DNA from: Symbiodinium natans
Taxonomy: Eukaryota; Sar; Dinophyceae; Suessiales; Symbiodiniaceae
Reading direction: 5' to 3'
Length of the DNA: 64,000 bases
NCBI GenBank assembly: GCA_905221605.1
Contig: CAJNDS010001924.1
Location: forward strand, 486,001-550,000
Shown here: one piece after another, positions 1 to 13,455 of the stretch
Numbering within the stretch: position 1 is the stretch's first letter
Layout: each line of letters starts with the position of its first letter
Notes under the pieces: generated by a model
Seen by the model: only the letters and a program-made list of their open reading frames with translations
Told to the model about the DNA's origin: nothing
Databases searched by the model: none
Made by a program: the position numbers and the translations under genes

Positions 1-1375
1 TTTTCGGAAGCGATTCCTTAGGGAGTTTTCGGGAGCATAGAGGCTGGGGGCGTACAGGGTTTATGGGGCTTCGTAGCTGAACACGGTCTCAATAAGGTTT
101 AGGGTTTAGGGTTCGGGATTTTCTAGTAGAGTTTCTTGCGTTTATAAGGCTTTCGGGGCATTTTCGGCGCAGCGCGGTTTAGTACCCCAGCGCTCGAGCG
201 CGCGGGGACATCCTGCGCTGGCAGCCGCCTGTGCAAGCTTGGTGTGAGGCTCGGGTCGGCAACGTTTGGGCCTTGGGCTCCCTAAGCGCTGAGCCCTAAC
301 CCAAGCCCTAAACCCTAAACTCTGAACCCTAAGCCCCAAACCCTAAGCCCTTAACCCTCAACTAAACCCTCAACCCTCGGTTGAGGCGGGTTTGGGCAAC
401 TGCCCACTAGACCGCAGCCCCAAGAATACCCTGAAACAGCGGACTTTGGGCACGAAATACTGGGCCTCAGTTGCAGCTCCTTCTTTGTTAGGATCTAGGG
501 TTTACGGTTCAGGGTTTAGGGTGTGCCTGAATCCCCCTCCCCCAAGCCCCTAAACCCTCCACTCTAACAGCATCGAGCCCCGTGACAACCCCCGGTTCGG
601 GTGTCACGAGGAATAAATGCACTTGAAAGACAATGGGTAGGGTTTAGGGTTTGGGTTTGAGGTTAAGGGTTCAGGGCTTCGGGTTTACTGTTTGGGGTCT
701 AGTGTTTCGGGCTAGTTGGGCCTATGCACTAGACCTGCACCCGACACCCTAAATCCCAAACCTCAGGCCTTAAACCTCAAATCCCAAACGCTAAATCCTA
801 AACCCCAAGCCCTGAACCCCAAACCCTAAACCCCAACCCCAAACCCTAAACTCCCAAAAAACCCCTAAACCCCAAACCCTAAACTCCAAACCCCCAACCC
901 CCAACCCCAGCTCCGAACGTAAGCTCTTAACCCCAAACCCTAAACCCCAAACCTTAAAACCCTAAACCCCAAACCCTACACCACAAACCCTAAACCCCAA
1001 ACCCTATACCCTAAACCCTAAACCCCAAACCCTAAGCCCCAAACCCTAAACCCTAAACCCTAAACCCTAAACCCCAAACCCTAAACCCTAAACCCACCTC
1101 CCCGTCATCCTCCTTTTGCCGACTCCCAGGTCCCCCCCAACAAAGCTGCGATGAGACCCTCCCCCCGCCGGATACCGCGAAGGCCGGCCGACTCCCGAAC
1201 ACCCTTAAGCCCGAACATGCGGTTTAGGGCTTAGGGTTTAGGGTTTAGGGTTTGGGGTTTAGGGTTTAGGGTTTAGGGCTACAGGGACTCCAGGAAATCG
1301 ACGAGAGAACCCCCCTGAAGCATATCCAAACCTCCACAGTCAGCTGCCTATCTGATACTACAGTGTCGGACAGAA

Positions 1376-1407
<32 letters not shown>

Positions 1408-2012
1408 ACAGGGTTTACGCACTTGTGGTGCCCATGGCTAAGTTAAGGCGTTAGCTTAAGTTCAAAACCGAGACCCTAAACCCCAAATCCCAAACCGCAA
1501 ACCCGGACGAATCCAGGGTTTGGGTTTGGGGTTTGGGGCTTGGGGCTTGGGGATTATCGGGGTTTGGGGTTTGGGGTTGGGACCTGGGAGTTTGGGTTTG
1601 GAGCAGCACCCCAATTCTACAGTCACAACAAAGGACCAAACCATCAACAAGTCCACGACATAAGAACAACCTTCTAGAGCAAACAAGAAACCCACCTCTG
1701 CACGTTATAAAAACAGCATGTTCATGAACGCATGTATCTATGAATGCATGCATGCATGTACCCCTAAACCCTCAACCCTAAACCCCTGAACCAAAAACCC
1801 TAAACCCACTAAAACCCTGTGGGTCCATGCACCTAGAACGGGGAAGACTTGGGCCCTAAGGTGCTTCCTCTAATTGTGACTTCGGGGCCCAAGTATGTAA
1901 GAAGATGGAACATGGACCCTTAACACCATACACCCTAAACCCCAAGCCCTATAAACCGAACCAAAAACAGCAACAGTTTTTGGTTGAATGTGAGAAGTCC
2001 TTCAATCTAAGG

Positions 2013-2165
2013 GTAGTTACATGATCCGTGAATATTAACATGGTGTCTTACCTTGTCTACAAGCTTCTGAAGTTTGGCCCTTGGGTTTTTGTAGGGGTAT
2101 GTAAGGGGTATATAAGTGGTCCCCATTCAGGGGCCCATACGAAGGGACCATGGAACTAGGGACCA
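2013..2165. mobile_element. MITE-like element R3, copy 1
   Basis: AGGGTAGTTACATGATCC at the left and GGGCCCATACGAAGGGACCATGG (read in two parts: GGGCCCATAC, AAGGGACCAT) at the right form terminal inverted repeats. The interior has GGTATATAAGTGGTCCCC. Other copies: 3320-3476, 17217-17342, 30917-31036, 39664-39793, 40208-40312 and fragments at 13952, 23300 and 24303. Confidence 0.8.
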
Positions 2166-3319
2166 TGAAACTACTCTAAACCCAAAGCCCGAAGCCCTAA
2201 ACCCCAAACTCCCAACCCTAAACCCTAAACCCCAAAACCTAAACCCTAAGCCCTAAACCCTAAACCCTAAACCCTACGACTCAAAGCTCATCTTGGGCTG
2301 CTTTCAGGGGCCCCGTCTCACGGCTGGGTGCCAACAAGGCCCGAGTTCGCTGTCGGAAGGCTTTCGCGGATTTTTTTCGGGGCCGGAAGAATAGGGTTCA
2401 GGGATTAGGGATTAGGGTTTAGGGTTTAGGGTTTAGGGTTTAGGGTTTAGGGTTTAGGGTTTAGGGTTTAGGGTTTAGGGTTTAGGGTTCAGGTTTAGGG
2501 TTAGGGTTTAGGGTTTAGGGTTTAGGGTTGAGGGTTTAGGGTTTAGGGTTTAGGGGTTGGTTCCGCGCCGTGCGAGGAGCACGGTGTCGAGATGGGTTCT
2601 AAGGGCCCCCCCCCCCCCCCTTCCCCCCACTGCATGTTCATGTTCCAACCTGTGATTCATGCGTGCGTTAGGGGCCGCTGATGCTCTTGTAAGACCTCCC
2701 ATCAACAGCGCTGTCTCATCATCATGGCTCATGCATCATTGCAATTGGATTTTCCGGTGCTGTTTCTGGTTCAATACTTTCGAATACGTATTTTATGTGT
2801 GTATATATATATATGTGTGTTTATGTATGTATGTATATACTTGTATATATATATATGTGTGTATTTATGTAGTTTTTGATATAAGTGGGTCTCAAGAACC
2901 CCCCCCCCCCCCCCCCCTCCTGCCCTCACCCCACAAAAGGTTGTCACCAGCCCAGGGCCCAACACACCCCGCCGACGATGAAACCGTACCACATATTTTT
3001 GGAAAGCAAGCGCTTCGCCCTACAACCCTAAAACGCTAAAGCCCTTAAAGCCAGAACCTAGACTCCGAAAAACCCGAAAATCCTTGAAGCCCTAACCTAA
3101 ACTTTTAAAACCCTGAAACGCCCTTAAAGCCTTAAAGCACGCACTACAACCCGAAAAGCAGCTCTCAAGCTCGTGAAGCCACTAGCCACTCAAGCCCACC
3201 CAACTCTAGCAACCTGTACTTTGGGCTTACATTCTTGAGTTTAGGGATTAGGGTTTAGGGTTGAGGGTTTAGGGTTCAGGGTTCAGGGTTCAGGGTTCGG
3301 TTTAGGGTTTAGGGTTTCT

Positions 3320-3476
3320 TAGGGTAGTTACATGGTCCCTTAGTATGGGCCCTTAAAAGGGGACCCCTTACACACCCCGTATATACCCCTTATAGCCCTT
3401 TGCAGCCCAAGGGCCCATACTTCAGAAGCCTTTAAGCGAGGTAAGGGACCATATTAAGGGCCCATGCAACCACCCT
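3320..3476. mobile_element. MITE-like element R3, copy 2
   Basis: Left end AGGGTAGTTACATGGTCCCT, right end AAGGGCCCATGCAACCACCC. The interior runs in the opposite orientation to copy 1 (GGACCCCTTACACACCCCG). Confidence 0.85.
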
Positions 3477-5220
3477 TGGATACTTGCTTGTCGTTTTTTG
3501 TGAAACGCTTTCTCCAGGGTTTAGGCTTGAGGGGTTTATGGGTTTGGGGTGCTTGTTCCCCTTTTTGTTAGGCTTACTTCATCATGGGCTGAACTTCGAT
3601 ATCTTCTTTGGGGGCTTCCTTGTTTGCTAGGAAGACCGACGCTTTAACTTTTCTAGTTCCTGGTTTTCTCGGGATAAGAATGGTAGGGGTTGTGGCCCCT
3701 TTACAATAAGCCCCTTGAAGCGAAAAACAAGGGCAACTTAGGTTCCTTCGACCTTGTGGTTGCCGCAGGGGTCAGGATTGGAGGTTATGTGAGCTCCCAG
3801 CTCTCGACCCAAGAGCCCTGTGGCTAGCTCCCGGAACCCGAAGATACCCCAAAAACCCTAAGCTCCTAAAACCTCAACCCTAAACCCTCAACCCTTAACC
3901 CCCTAACCCCTCTACTCCTACATCCAAGGGCCGAAGTAAGAACACCCAGAAACCCAACAACCCTAAACCCGAAGCCCTAAACCCTATAAGCCCGAAACCT
4001 AAACCGTGCACCCTAAACCCTAAACCCTAAAACCCGACGCCAGAGCCTCCTTTTGTCGACAGGCAAGGAGCTTGGGGCCAGGCACTCGGCACACGGCCTG
4101 CCGGACCTTTAGGACCCTAAATCTCTAAACCCTATTATGGGTTTCGGGTTTAGGGTTGAGGGTGTAGGGTTTAGGGTTTAGGGGTTTAGTGATCCGAGAG
4201 GGGGAGATGCTGAGGAGGACTCTTAAGCACGGCAGTACGGCTAACCTGGTCATGCTATCGGATTGCTCCCTAACCCCGTAGATCCGATCCGGTGCAAGTG
4301 AATACCGGCATTCTCATAACCCCCAAAGCCTGAAACTCTCAAACCATGGGAGCTTCATGCTCAGGTTGTTAATGGGTTCCTCTACGACCCCCTCTGTACC
4401 ACCCCTAGTTTCCCCCATAAATAAGGCTACTCAAGCTGAAGTAAGGTTGTTTAAGGGTGAACCAAGGGGGTAGCTTGGCAGATCTGGGACGTGAGTAGAT
4501 ATCGACAACAATCGCGCCAACCCTCGCCGCCGTACCCTGGGCTCCATCTACTCAGACCCAGAGTAGGCACCTTAGTCCTTTTTTCAGGGGTTTAGGTTCC
4601 CTTCTTAGCCCCTTTAAACCAAAACTTGTTTATTCCTAGGCTACCCTTGGGCGTTGAAGCAAAGGGGTGTTTGCGGTAGTTCTGGCAAACCCAAACCCCA
4701 ATGCCAAAATCCTGACCCTTCAAACCCCTAAGCCCCTAAATTCCTTAAGCCTTAAACCCTTGCGAGAACCCTAAACCCCCAACCCTAAACCCCAAACCCT
4801 AAACCCCAAACCCCCAACCCTAACCCTAAACCCTAAACCCCAAACCCCAAACCCTAAACCCCAAACCCTAAACCCCAAAACCCTAACCCCCAACCCCAAA
4901 CCCCAAACCCTAAACCCCAAACCCTAAACCCCAAACCCTAAACCCTAAACCGTGTAATGGAAACAAGGCCTCTTCGGACCGCTCCGGCTGCGACCCAGGC
5001 CTTGAACACGTACATTCGGGTTTAGGGTTTAGGGTTTGGGGTTTAGGGTTTAGGGTTTAGGGCTCAAGGGTTTAGGGTTTAGGGTTTGGGGTTTCGGTTT
5101 TTGGGTTTTGGGTTTTGGGTTTAGGGCTCAAGGGTTTAGAGGCTTCAGCCCCGAAACCATAGCCCATAGCCCTTCAGCGCCGTCCCTAAAGTCCTTGACC
5201 CTATGCACCCCTTACACCCT

Positions 5221-5312
5221 ACTTGGAGGTTCAGGGTACTTCTAACCCAATTAGATGTGCAGTCAAAACCCACTAAGAACATTCTAAGTACCACGAACCT
5301 CCAAGTACACCC
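5221..5312. mobile_element. MITE-like element R2, short copy
   Basis: ACTTGGAGGTTCAGGGTACT at one end, AGTACCACGAACCTCCAAGT at the other: about 20-base terminal inverted repeats, only about 50 bases between. Confidence 0.85.
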
Positions 5313-5325
5313 CCACCCCCCCCAC

Positions 5326-5356
<31 letters not shown>

Positions 5357-6613
5357 AAACTAAACCCTAAACCCTAAACCCTAAACCCTAAACCCTAAAC
5401 CCCAAAAATGCACCCAACAAGCCCTGGGCTCCAAAAGCCCTACAAGCCCTAAACAGGTAGCAGAGAAGGCGGAGGACGATGTCAAAGACACGCGTCCGCC
5501 TCTGCGTTGGCGGTTCAGGGCTCTTGGGTTTAGTTTAGGGTTTGGGGGTTTTAGGGTCTGCCTGAAGGTTTTAATTGGGGCTCAGGGTTTCGCTTCTACT
5601 GTATGTAGGGCTTTTTGTTATAAGAACTCCCAAAACAGGGCTGCTCCCACTCTCTTTGCCTTCAAGTACGACGTTCACAGGCATCCGGAGTAGGGTCAGC
5701 AGTTTCTGTTGCAGGGGAAGAAAGGCATCTAGGCTTTGTAGCCAACCTAGCAGCACCCTCAAACCTCTTCCCTAAACCCTAAACCCCAAAACCCTAAACC
5801 CTAAACCCCAAAACCCTAAACCCTAAACCCTAGTAGGGATTAGGGCCTCTTGTTTTGCTTTCATACTTAGGGCATGTATAGGGTTTTGGGATCGCAGGGC
5901 TTACGGACCTTTCAGGGCGTACCCTCCACCACGCAGCCTACAAAACCCTTCAAAGGCCTAAAGAAAGGGACCCAAAGCCTAAACCCTCTCAAAAGGGGCT
6001 TGGGTAGGGTTCAGGGCTTAACTAGGGTGAAAGGCCCAAAGAAAGAACCGAATGGCTTGGATTGAAGAGGCTTGCCACCCTAAACCCTACAAAGTGCTGC
6101 ACTCCTAATAGCCCCACGCCAGACACCGTGAAACCCCCAAGCCCCATGCATGGTGCTGGGTTTAGTTAGGGTTTAGGGTTTAGGGTCTAGGGCCTAGGTT
6201 TTATGCTGAGGCAGAGCATGGCAAGCACTGGCACTGCCGGGACGCCCAGTGCTGTTGCTCACTTAAAGCGGGTGCCTTACTCTAGTCCTCAACTTCAAAA
6301 TCCGAAGCCCCAACTGCTGTACACTGAGTCGTCTGGCAAGGCTGAGGGCTGAGAGTTTCTGGCTTTACGCGCTTATGGGCTTGAGGAGTTTAGGGATGTA
6401 GGGTTCAGTTCAAGGGCGAACCCTAACACATCAAACCCCAAGCATATTCAGCCCCAAACCCTGGCCCCTGTCCCGAATCAACCCTCAACCCGAGATCCCA
6501 TGCCCTCGCCTCCTCCCTCGTACAAAAGACATGCACAGAGCCGCAACTTTAAACCCTAAAGTTTAGGGATTAGGGATAAGGGTTTCTGAGCCCTAAGAAG
6601 CCTGCGAGTGCAG

Positions 6614-6682
6614 GGCTTCAATACCTCGCTCTATCGCCAGCTGCGGGCCCCTGGTCCCCTCATGGAGTGGGCCGCGGTACAG
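6614..6682 (+). CDS. Candidate exon, coiled-coil gene region
   Basis: Acceptor GTGCAG precedes it and a GA donor follows. It reads LYRQLRAPGPLMEWAAVQ after GFNTS. TTTGGGG/TTTAGGG repeats start about 10 bases after it. It is 69 nt and phase 0. It may belong to the same gene as the following coiled-coil exons or to an upstream one. Confidence 0.35.
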
Positions 6683-9600
6683 GATCGGCTTGGTTTGGGG
6701 TTTGGGGTTTGGGGTTGAGGGTTGAGGGTTTTGGGTTTAGGGTTACTTGGAGGTTCGTGGTACGTATTGCCGAAGTAGAACCTTTGTTGGGTTACTGAAG
6801 GGGCTGCTCAGTGGGTGATAGCTAACACTTAATATCTGGAATATACAGGCCTTTATGAAGTACCTGAAACTCAAAGTAGGGTTTAGGGCCCAAGTTTTGT
6901 GGCCCCTAAACCCTAAACCCTAAACCTAAAGCCTAAACCTTAAACCCCAAACCCCGAACCTCAAACCCCAAACCCCAAACCCCAAACCCTAAACCCTAAA
7001 CCCTAAACCCAGTTTCTAGACGGCATCTCTACAGTTCCAGTGCTCAACCAGCTCAGGGCTTCCGCCTCCTTCACCTGAGACTGTAAAGCTCTGAAAGCAC
7101 GCCTCCCCCGCTTTGAGGCTTCGGGTTCAGGGGTTCAGGGTTTCGGGTGTAGGGTTTAGTTTAGGGTTTAGTCTAGGGTTTCGGGTTTAGGATTTAGTTT
7201 AGGGTTTAGTTTGGGGTTTCGGGTCTAGGGTTGAGTTTAGGGTTTAGGGTTTCGCAAGCCAAAAACCCCGCACTTGCTCATAAGGCACCTAGGTCCCAGG
7301 CCTGGAACCTTGACTCATGTGAACATCCCGTGCCGTAGAGACCTGACACAATCTTCGACCTTCGAATTCAGCTGGTCTGACACCTCGGCCCAAGAACATC
7401 AAAGCACCATGCACACCAAACCTGCAACCCGAAACATCGCAACCTTCAAACACCAAGTCCCAAGCCCTAAACCCCCTAAGCCCTAAACCCCAAACCCCTA
7501 AACCCTAAACCCCTAAATCCCAAGACGCGAAATTCTAAGCCCCAAACCCCTAAACCCTCAACCCTAAACCCTAAACCCTAAACCCTAAACCCTAAACCCT
7601 AAACCCTAAACCCTAGACCCTAAACCCTAAACCCTACGGGCAGGAGCTCGAAGTCTTCGAGGCAAAGTCCCTCGAGGAGGACTCGGTCTCGGGGTTTAGG
7701 GCTTAGGGTTGGGTTGGGGTTGGGGGGAGGGGGAGAGAGAGAGATTTAGGGTTTAGGGTTTGGGGTTAGGGTTTAGGGTTTTAGGGTTTAGGGTTTAGGG
7801 TTTAGGGTTTAGGGGTTCCTGAATCCAGAGATTCGCCCCGCTGGCTCTTCGGGCTGAGAGTTTAGGGTTGGAGGGCTGAGGGTTTAGGGTTTAGGGTTTA
7901 GGGTTTGGGGTTCTTTTCTGATCTAAGGTTGTTGGGGGGGGGGGGGGGGGGGGGGCTGGCTATGGTTAGCAAGCCGGGCGTGCCCGTAAGACCCCGAAAC
8001 CTCCAAGCCGAACCCCTAAACCCTTAACCCTAGACCCAAAACCCTAAACCCCAAACCCCAAACACCAGACACCCAAACCCCAAGCCCTAAGCCCCAAACC
8101 CTAAACCCAGCACTTGCCATCGCCATGCAAGGAGAGGCAGCGAAAGCTGATACAGCAGAGGTGCGGCCCGCCTATGCATCGAGGGACCAATAGGGTTTAG
8201 GGTTTATGGTTCAGGGTTCAGGGTTTAGGATTTAGGGTTAGGGTTCAGGGTTTAGGGTTTAGGGTTTAGGGTTTAGGGGGAGGGGCCCAAGCCGGTTCTA
8301 GGTTTTTGGCCTGCGTGGTTTAGGGGTTATGGTTTAGGTTTCAGGTTTCAGGTTTTAGGGTTTAGGTTCTAGGATTTAGGTATTAGGGTTTAGGTTTTTC
8401 GTTTTAGGGGTTAGGTTTAGGTTTTAGGTTTTAGGTGTTTGGTTTTAGAGTCCAGGGTTTTAGGGTTTGGGGCCACAAGACTCCTGAGCACCTTGCCTGC
8501 TACCCCCCCCCCCACACACACAAACAGCTTTTTTTGGCTAGCGACGCAGCACGGTCGGTATCTACACAGCCTATGCGCTGAGCAGAAAGTATCACTTGGC
8601 GAACCAATAGAAGTAAGAAGCCTTGAGAGCCTCGTACAAAAAAGACTTCAGCCCTGCTTCACTGAAAACCCTAACCCCAAACCCTAATCCCTAAACCCTA
8701 AAACCCAAAACTCCAAGCCCTAAACCCTGAACCCTATAAACCCTAAACCCAAGCCGCTAAGCCATATGGATGGTCAGCCCTTAAACCCGAAAGACCTCAA
8801 GCCTACTCAATCCTTGGACAACCTTTACAACTCTTACCCCCCCTCCGCCCCAAGCCCAAAAGAGTACAACATCCAAAAGGCCCTAAACGCCCTAAGACGC
8901 TTAGCCCTAAACCCTAAACCCTAAACGCCCTAACAACAAGATAGGTTCTTGGTTCAGGATTTCTCCTCTAACACCCTCGCAGCCCCTAACCCCAAACCGC
9001 AAACCCTAAACCCTAAACCCCAAACCCGAAATCCCAAACCCGAAACCCTAAACCCCAAACCCTAAACCCCAAACCCTAAACCTCAAACCCTAAACCCTAA
9101 ACCCCAAACCCCAAACCCTAAACCCCAAACTAAACCCACACCCTCAACCCCGACAGAAAGACCCCCAACCCTAATCCCAAACCCTAAGCCCTAAACCCTA
9201 AGCCCGAAACCCTAAACCGTAAACCCCAAACCCCAAAGCCCAAACCCTGAATCCTAAACCCTAAACCCCAAAGCACAAACCCTGAACCCTAAATGTGGAT
9301 CCCCAGTCTCCACAGCAGGAAAGTCCACCTCGCGGAGCTGGAGTCCCAAAGGCAGCAGCTACTTCAAGCCAAGGCCTTGGGTTTAGGGTTTAGGGTTTAG
9401 GGTTTAGGGTTTAGGGTTTAGGGTTTTTTTGGGGAGTTTGGGGGCCTTTCTAGTTTCTCTTTCTTTTGCTTCCTAGGGTTTATTTGGGACTTCTTTTTTG
9501 GGGGGGTGGGGTTTCTAGGGTTTTCAGGACTTCTGGCTGCTTTTACGGTTGCTAGCGGGCTTTTAAGAGCTGTAGGGTTTGTACGTTGTGCTTTCGGCGG

Positions 9601-12600
9601 GTTTTCAGGGCGTTTGGGTTTTCAAAAGTTGTTAAGGATTTATAGGGATGTTAAGAGTTTTAGGTTTGTAGTTGTAGGGCTCGGCGTTTGTTTGTGTAGG
9701 GTTCAGGGCACTTATGGATTGTGAGGTTTAGGATTTCAGGGTTTTAGGGTTTAGGACTTCAGGGTTGTAGTTGCAGGATGTAGGGTTAACGGCCTGTAGG
9801 TGCAGGGCTTAGGGTTTGTAGGTTGAGGGCTTGTAGTGTTTGGTTTTATTCGGGTGTAGGCGTATGCATAGTTTCGGGTTTTTTCGTTGCTGGGCATGGG
9901 CAGTACCCTACATTCCATTTCTCAGGGCCTTGGGCTCCTTTCTCGACATCCTTCCTGCGTAGGTTAGTATGGAACTAGGGCTTAGGATTTAGGTTCAGGG
10001 TGTAGGGACATTTAACCCTAAACCTTAAACGAGTGTATCGGATTCCCAGAAAGGGTGCCCCATTGTGGGCAAACTTGTGGGCCACAAGTGCGGTTTTGGC
10101 CGCGAGGCTCCCAACTCCCTTAATCTCAGAAACAAGCCTTAAATCATATGCTAGAATCCCTCTTCCACTTTCAGGAAAATTTTTCAGCATCCCTATGACA
10201 ACGCAAGGAAGATTCCTTCACTAAGGGATATTAGGTTTCTGCGCTTGAAACCCCCTCGGAGGTGGCTAGGAAAGCTTGGAGGTGGCTAGGAAAGCCATTT
10301 CTAGTGCAGAAGAAGCGGGGTGTACTTGGAGGTTCATGGTACTTACTAACCCAACTATAGCTGCGCATATAGCACAATTATAAGCCTCTTAGCGTACTTA
10401 AGGGGCTTGTAAGTCGGTGATAACTACACTTGTAAGTGGGCTATAAGTATCCTGAACCTCCAGGCAGGTAGAACAGAAGAAGACGCAGCGCACCTTAAGT
10501 GTTGAGTACCAGCTACCCTGAACCCTAAACCCTAAACCCTAAACCCTAAACCCTAAACCCTAAACCCTAGGGTCTTGGGTCTTGGGGTCCCTCGCCATTG
10601 CAGGAGGAGCGCCGGATCCTTCGACAAAGGCCTGTGCTGAGCCCTGCCTAAGCCTGAAGGGGGACATGGGCATGGGGTTTAGGGTTTAGGGTTTAGGGTT
10701 TAGGGTTTAGGGTTCAGGGTTCAGGGTTAAGCGTTTCGGGTTTCGGGTTTAGGCCTTGGCCCGAAACAGGCTCAAAAGGGATGTCGAGAACCCAGGGACT
10801 TTTTGGGGCGTCGGGTGCTCGGTTTAGGGTTTAGGGTTTAGCTTGCTCAAAAGGATCTAGGGTTTTAGGGTAAGAGGCCTCCAAACCCTCCCCCCACCTC
10901 AGATGGGCACCCCAAAAAAGTCCCGACGAAAGGCCTTAGGTTGGATCTTGGGTTAGGATTTTAGGGCTTAGGGATTTAGGGTTTTGGGCTTATGGTTTAG
11001 GGATTTAGGGTTTTGGGCTTATGTCTCTGGGTTTTACGAGTGGTGTGGTGTTGTTTAGTGTCCTTTCTCAGGCGGACAAGGGTTGAAGCGAAACGTGTTT
11101 GTTGTCTACGGGGTTTCTAGGGTGTTTGTTGAAACGTGTTTGTTGTCTATGGGGTTTCTAGGGTGTTTGCGGTGTAGGGTTTAGGGCGTTCTAATCCCTA
11201 AACCCTAAACCCTAAACCCGAAACCCTATTTCCACCCCAAGCTACTTTCCAGAGCTCCTAGGGGTTCTGGGCAGGTGGCGCGAAGAAGCAGAAGAAGATG
11301 CGCAGCGCTTCCATGCTGAAGCGGCCCCAGATATTGTTAGGGTTTAGGGTTTAGGGTTTAGGGTTTAGGGTTTAGGGTTTAGGGTTTAGGGTTTAGGATG
11401 TAGGGTGCTCACCTACTGGTTCTTAGTAGGAAATGAGGGAATTAGGTGGGGTTTTGGGTTTTGGCAGGACCTGTATTTCCCTAGCAAGAACCAGACTCAG
11501 AAATACCAGCAAGTTTAAACCTTACGGGATCCCCAACTATCTAAGGATAGAGAATCGTACCCCTAAGGCTGCACCTTATACTACCTTAAGGATCTTGAAG
11601 AAGGGTCCCCAAACCCCTGGGTATAACCTTCAGGGTCCAAGGTACAACCCCTGGAAATTACCTACTGCTTTGGGGCCGCCATACCCTCTGCCCATTTAAG
11701 GGGCATGTCCCTTGCAGATCTTGCAAGGGCACTTGAGTGCGCGGCGGAGTTCACTGAACCTCGTCCCGCGGGCTGTCGTTGTTTGCTAGAGGCGCCGGCA
11801 CAGGCACAAGTTGTTCATGATGATGACAACCTGCGCTTTGTCGTGGGGCGATTTCCATCCTGGGCCGAGCTGTTGCTGACGCGGGAGGACACAACTCCAC
11901 TTCAGGAGGTCACCATCAAGGAGCTCGAAAAGGGCGCTTTCGCAACTATCGACAACATCCGCCTGCGCAGCACACGTGGAGCAACGAGGTTCGATCGTTT
12001 CGATTCAGCGACATCATCTTCCAGAGGCCTTTGGAGCTTCTGTTCACTTTGTGGTACTTTACTGTAGCTTTAGATCCTTACCTTTTTTGGGTTTATTGGG
12101 TTTCTTATCAAGGCAGCTAAAAGTTGAATTTATAGCTACCCTCCTGAGTGCAGCCAAGTCATAGTTCGTGCAACAGCACAGGAGAGGGAAAGAAGGAGCA
12201 AGTGCCTTCTGGCTCAGGCTCAGGGTTACAGCTGCCAGGGTAGGGTATTCTTTTCTTCCTACTTGGGATGGCGAAGCCGTATAAACCCTAATCTCTCCCT
12301 AAACTCTGCAAACCCTAGACGCTAGAAAGCCCTGAACCCTATTAAACCCCAAACCCTGTAAACCCTGAACCCAGAAAGCCCCGAGCCCCGGAAAGCCCTT
12401 ATCCCTGTAAACCCCTGAACCCTATAAACCCCAAGCCCACAAAAACAGCCAGTTCTAAGAACCCCTCAAAGCCTAAACCCCGAACCGTAAACCCCAAACC
12501 CTAAACCCCAGAGCCTGAACCCTATAAAACCTATAAGCCCTAAACCCTAAACCTAGAGCCAAAACCCTAAACCCCTCCAGGGAGTTCTAAGAACTGCTCA

Positions 12601-13281
12601 TTTGTGCTAAGGAGGAGTTGGCGAAGAAGCAGAGAGTTTTTGAGGCCAGCAGTGAGTCCCTGATCAAAGCGGCAGTTCAGGGTTCTGGGTTGAGGGTTTA
12701 GGGTTTGGGGTTTAGGGCTCTAAAACCAATAGTGGATTGTTTACTTTAGGGCTCTACTGAAACCCTTAGAACCCCTAACACAGCCTCTATCGCATATGAG
12801 GCACTTCCCCATGCACGCCCCTGAGCTACAGCTTCGAATATCAAGGAGGCGTAGAGAAACCCTAGGCCCATAAACCCCCAAACCCAAAGCCCTAAACCCC
12901 TAACCCGAAACCCAAGCCACGAACCCAAAACCCCCAACCCTGAACCCCAAAAACCCAAAACCCCAAACCACAAACCCCAAATCCTAAACCCTAACACCCG
13001 AAACCCTAAACCCTCCCTGTTGTGGTCTTTGGTGGGGTGAGCTCAGCTTCCTGAGCTGCTGCGTTGCAAGCTCGGCTTTAGGGTTTAGGGTTTAGGGTTT
13101 AGGGTTTAGGGTTTAGGGTTTAGGGTTTAGGGTTTAGGGTTTAGGGTTTAGGGTTTAGGGCGTTGGGGTTTAGGGTTTACGGCTTGGGGAGCTTCAGTCT
13201 GCCCAGCAGTCCTTCCTGACCTTTTTGGGGGGAATTTTGGGGTTCAAAGTCTTTGGTTCCCTAAACCCTAAACCCTAAACC

Positions 13282-13348
<67 letters not shown>

Positions 13349-13358
13349 ACCCTAAACC

Positions 13359-13455
<97 letters not shown>

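Larger units (their letters stand above)
418..5489 (+). other. Possible small exons in the 5' part of the window
   Basis: Short non-repetitive islands lie between an upstream CCCTAAA tract and a downstream TTTAGGG tract, each starting after AG. They are 418-469 (reads PQEYPETADFGHEILGL), 571-610 (reads IEPRDNPRFGCHE, GA donor), 1130-1182 (GC donor), 2308-2338 (GC donor), 4063-about 4100 and 5457-about 5489 (reads VAEKAEDDVKD). They resemble exons found more securely downstream, but reading frames between islands are not proven and no family is recognised. They may be the 5' exons of the coiled-coil gene or of a separate gene. Confidence 0.25.

Noticed and set aside
1294-1375. Possible exon reading EIDERTPLKHIQTST
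   Set aside because: Preceded by G-strand instead of C-strand repeats and no frame link to neighbours.
1-2560. Chromosome-end telomere
   Set aside because: The heptamer arrays alternate strands, are short, and continue through all 64 kb between exons.
2659-3039. 126-codon frame with Tyr/Ile/Val repeats
   Set aside because: Reads through a TATA/TGTG microsatellite and a poly-C tract.
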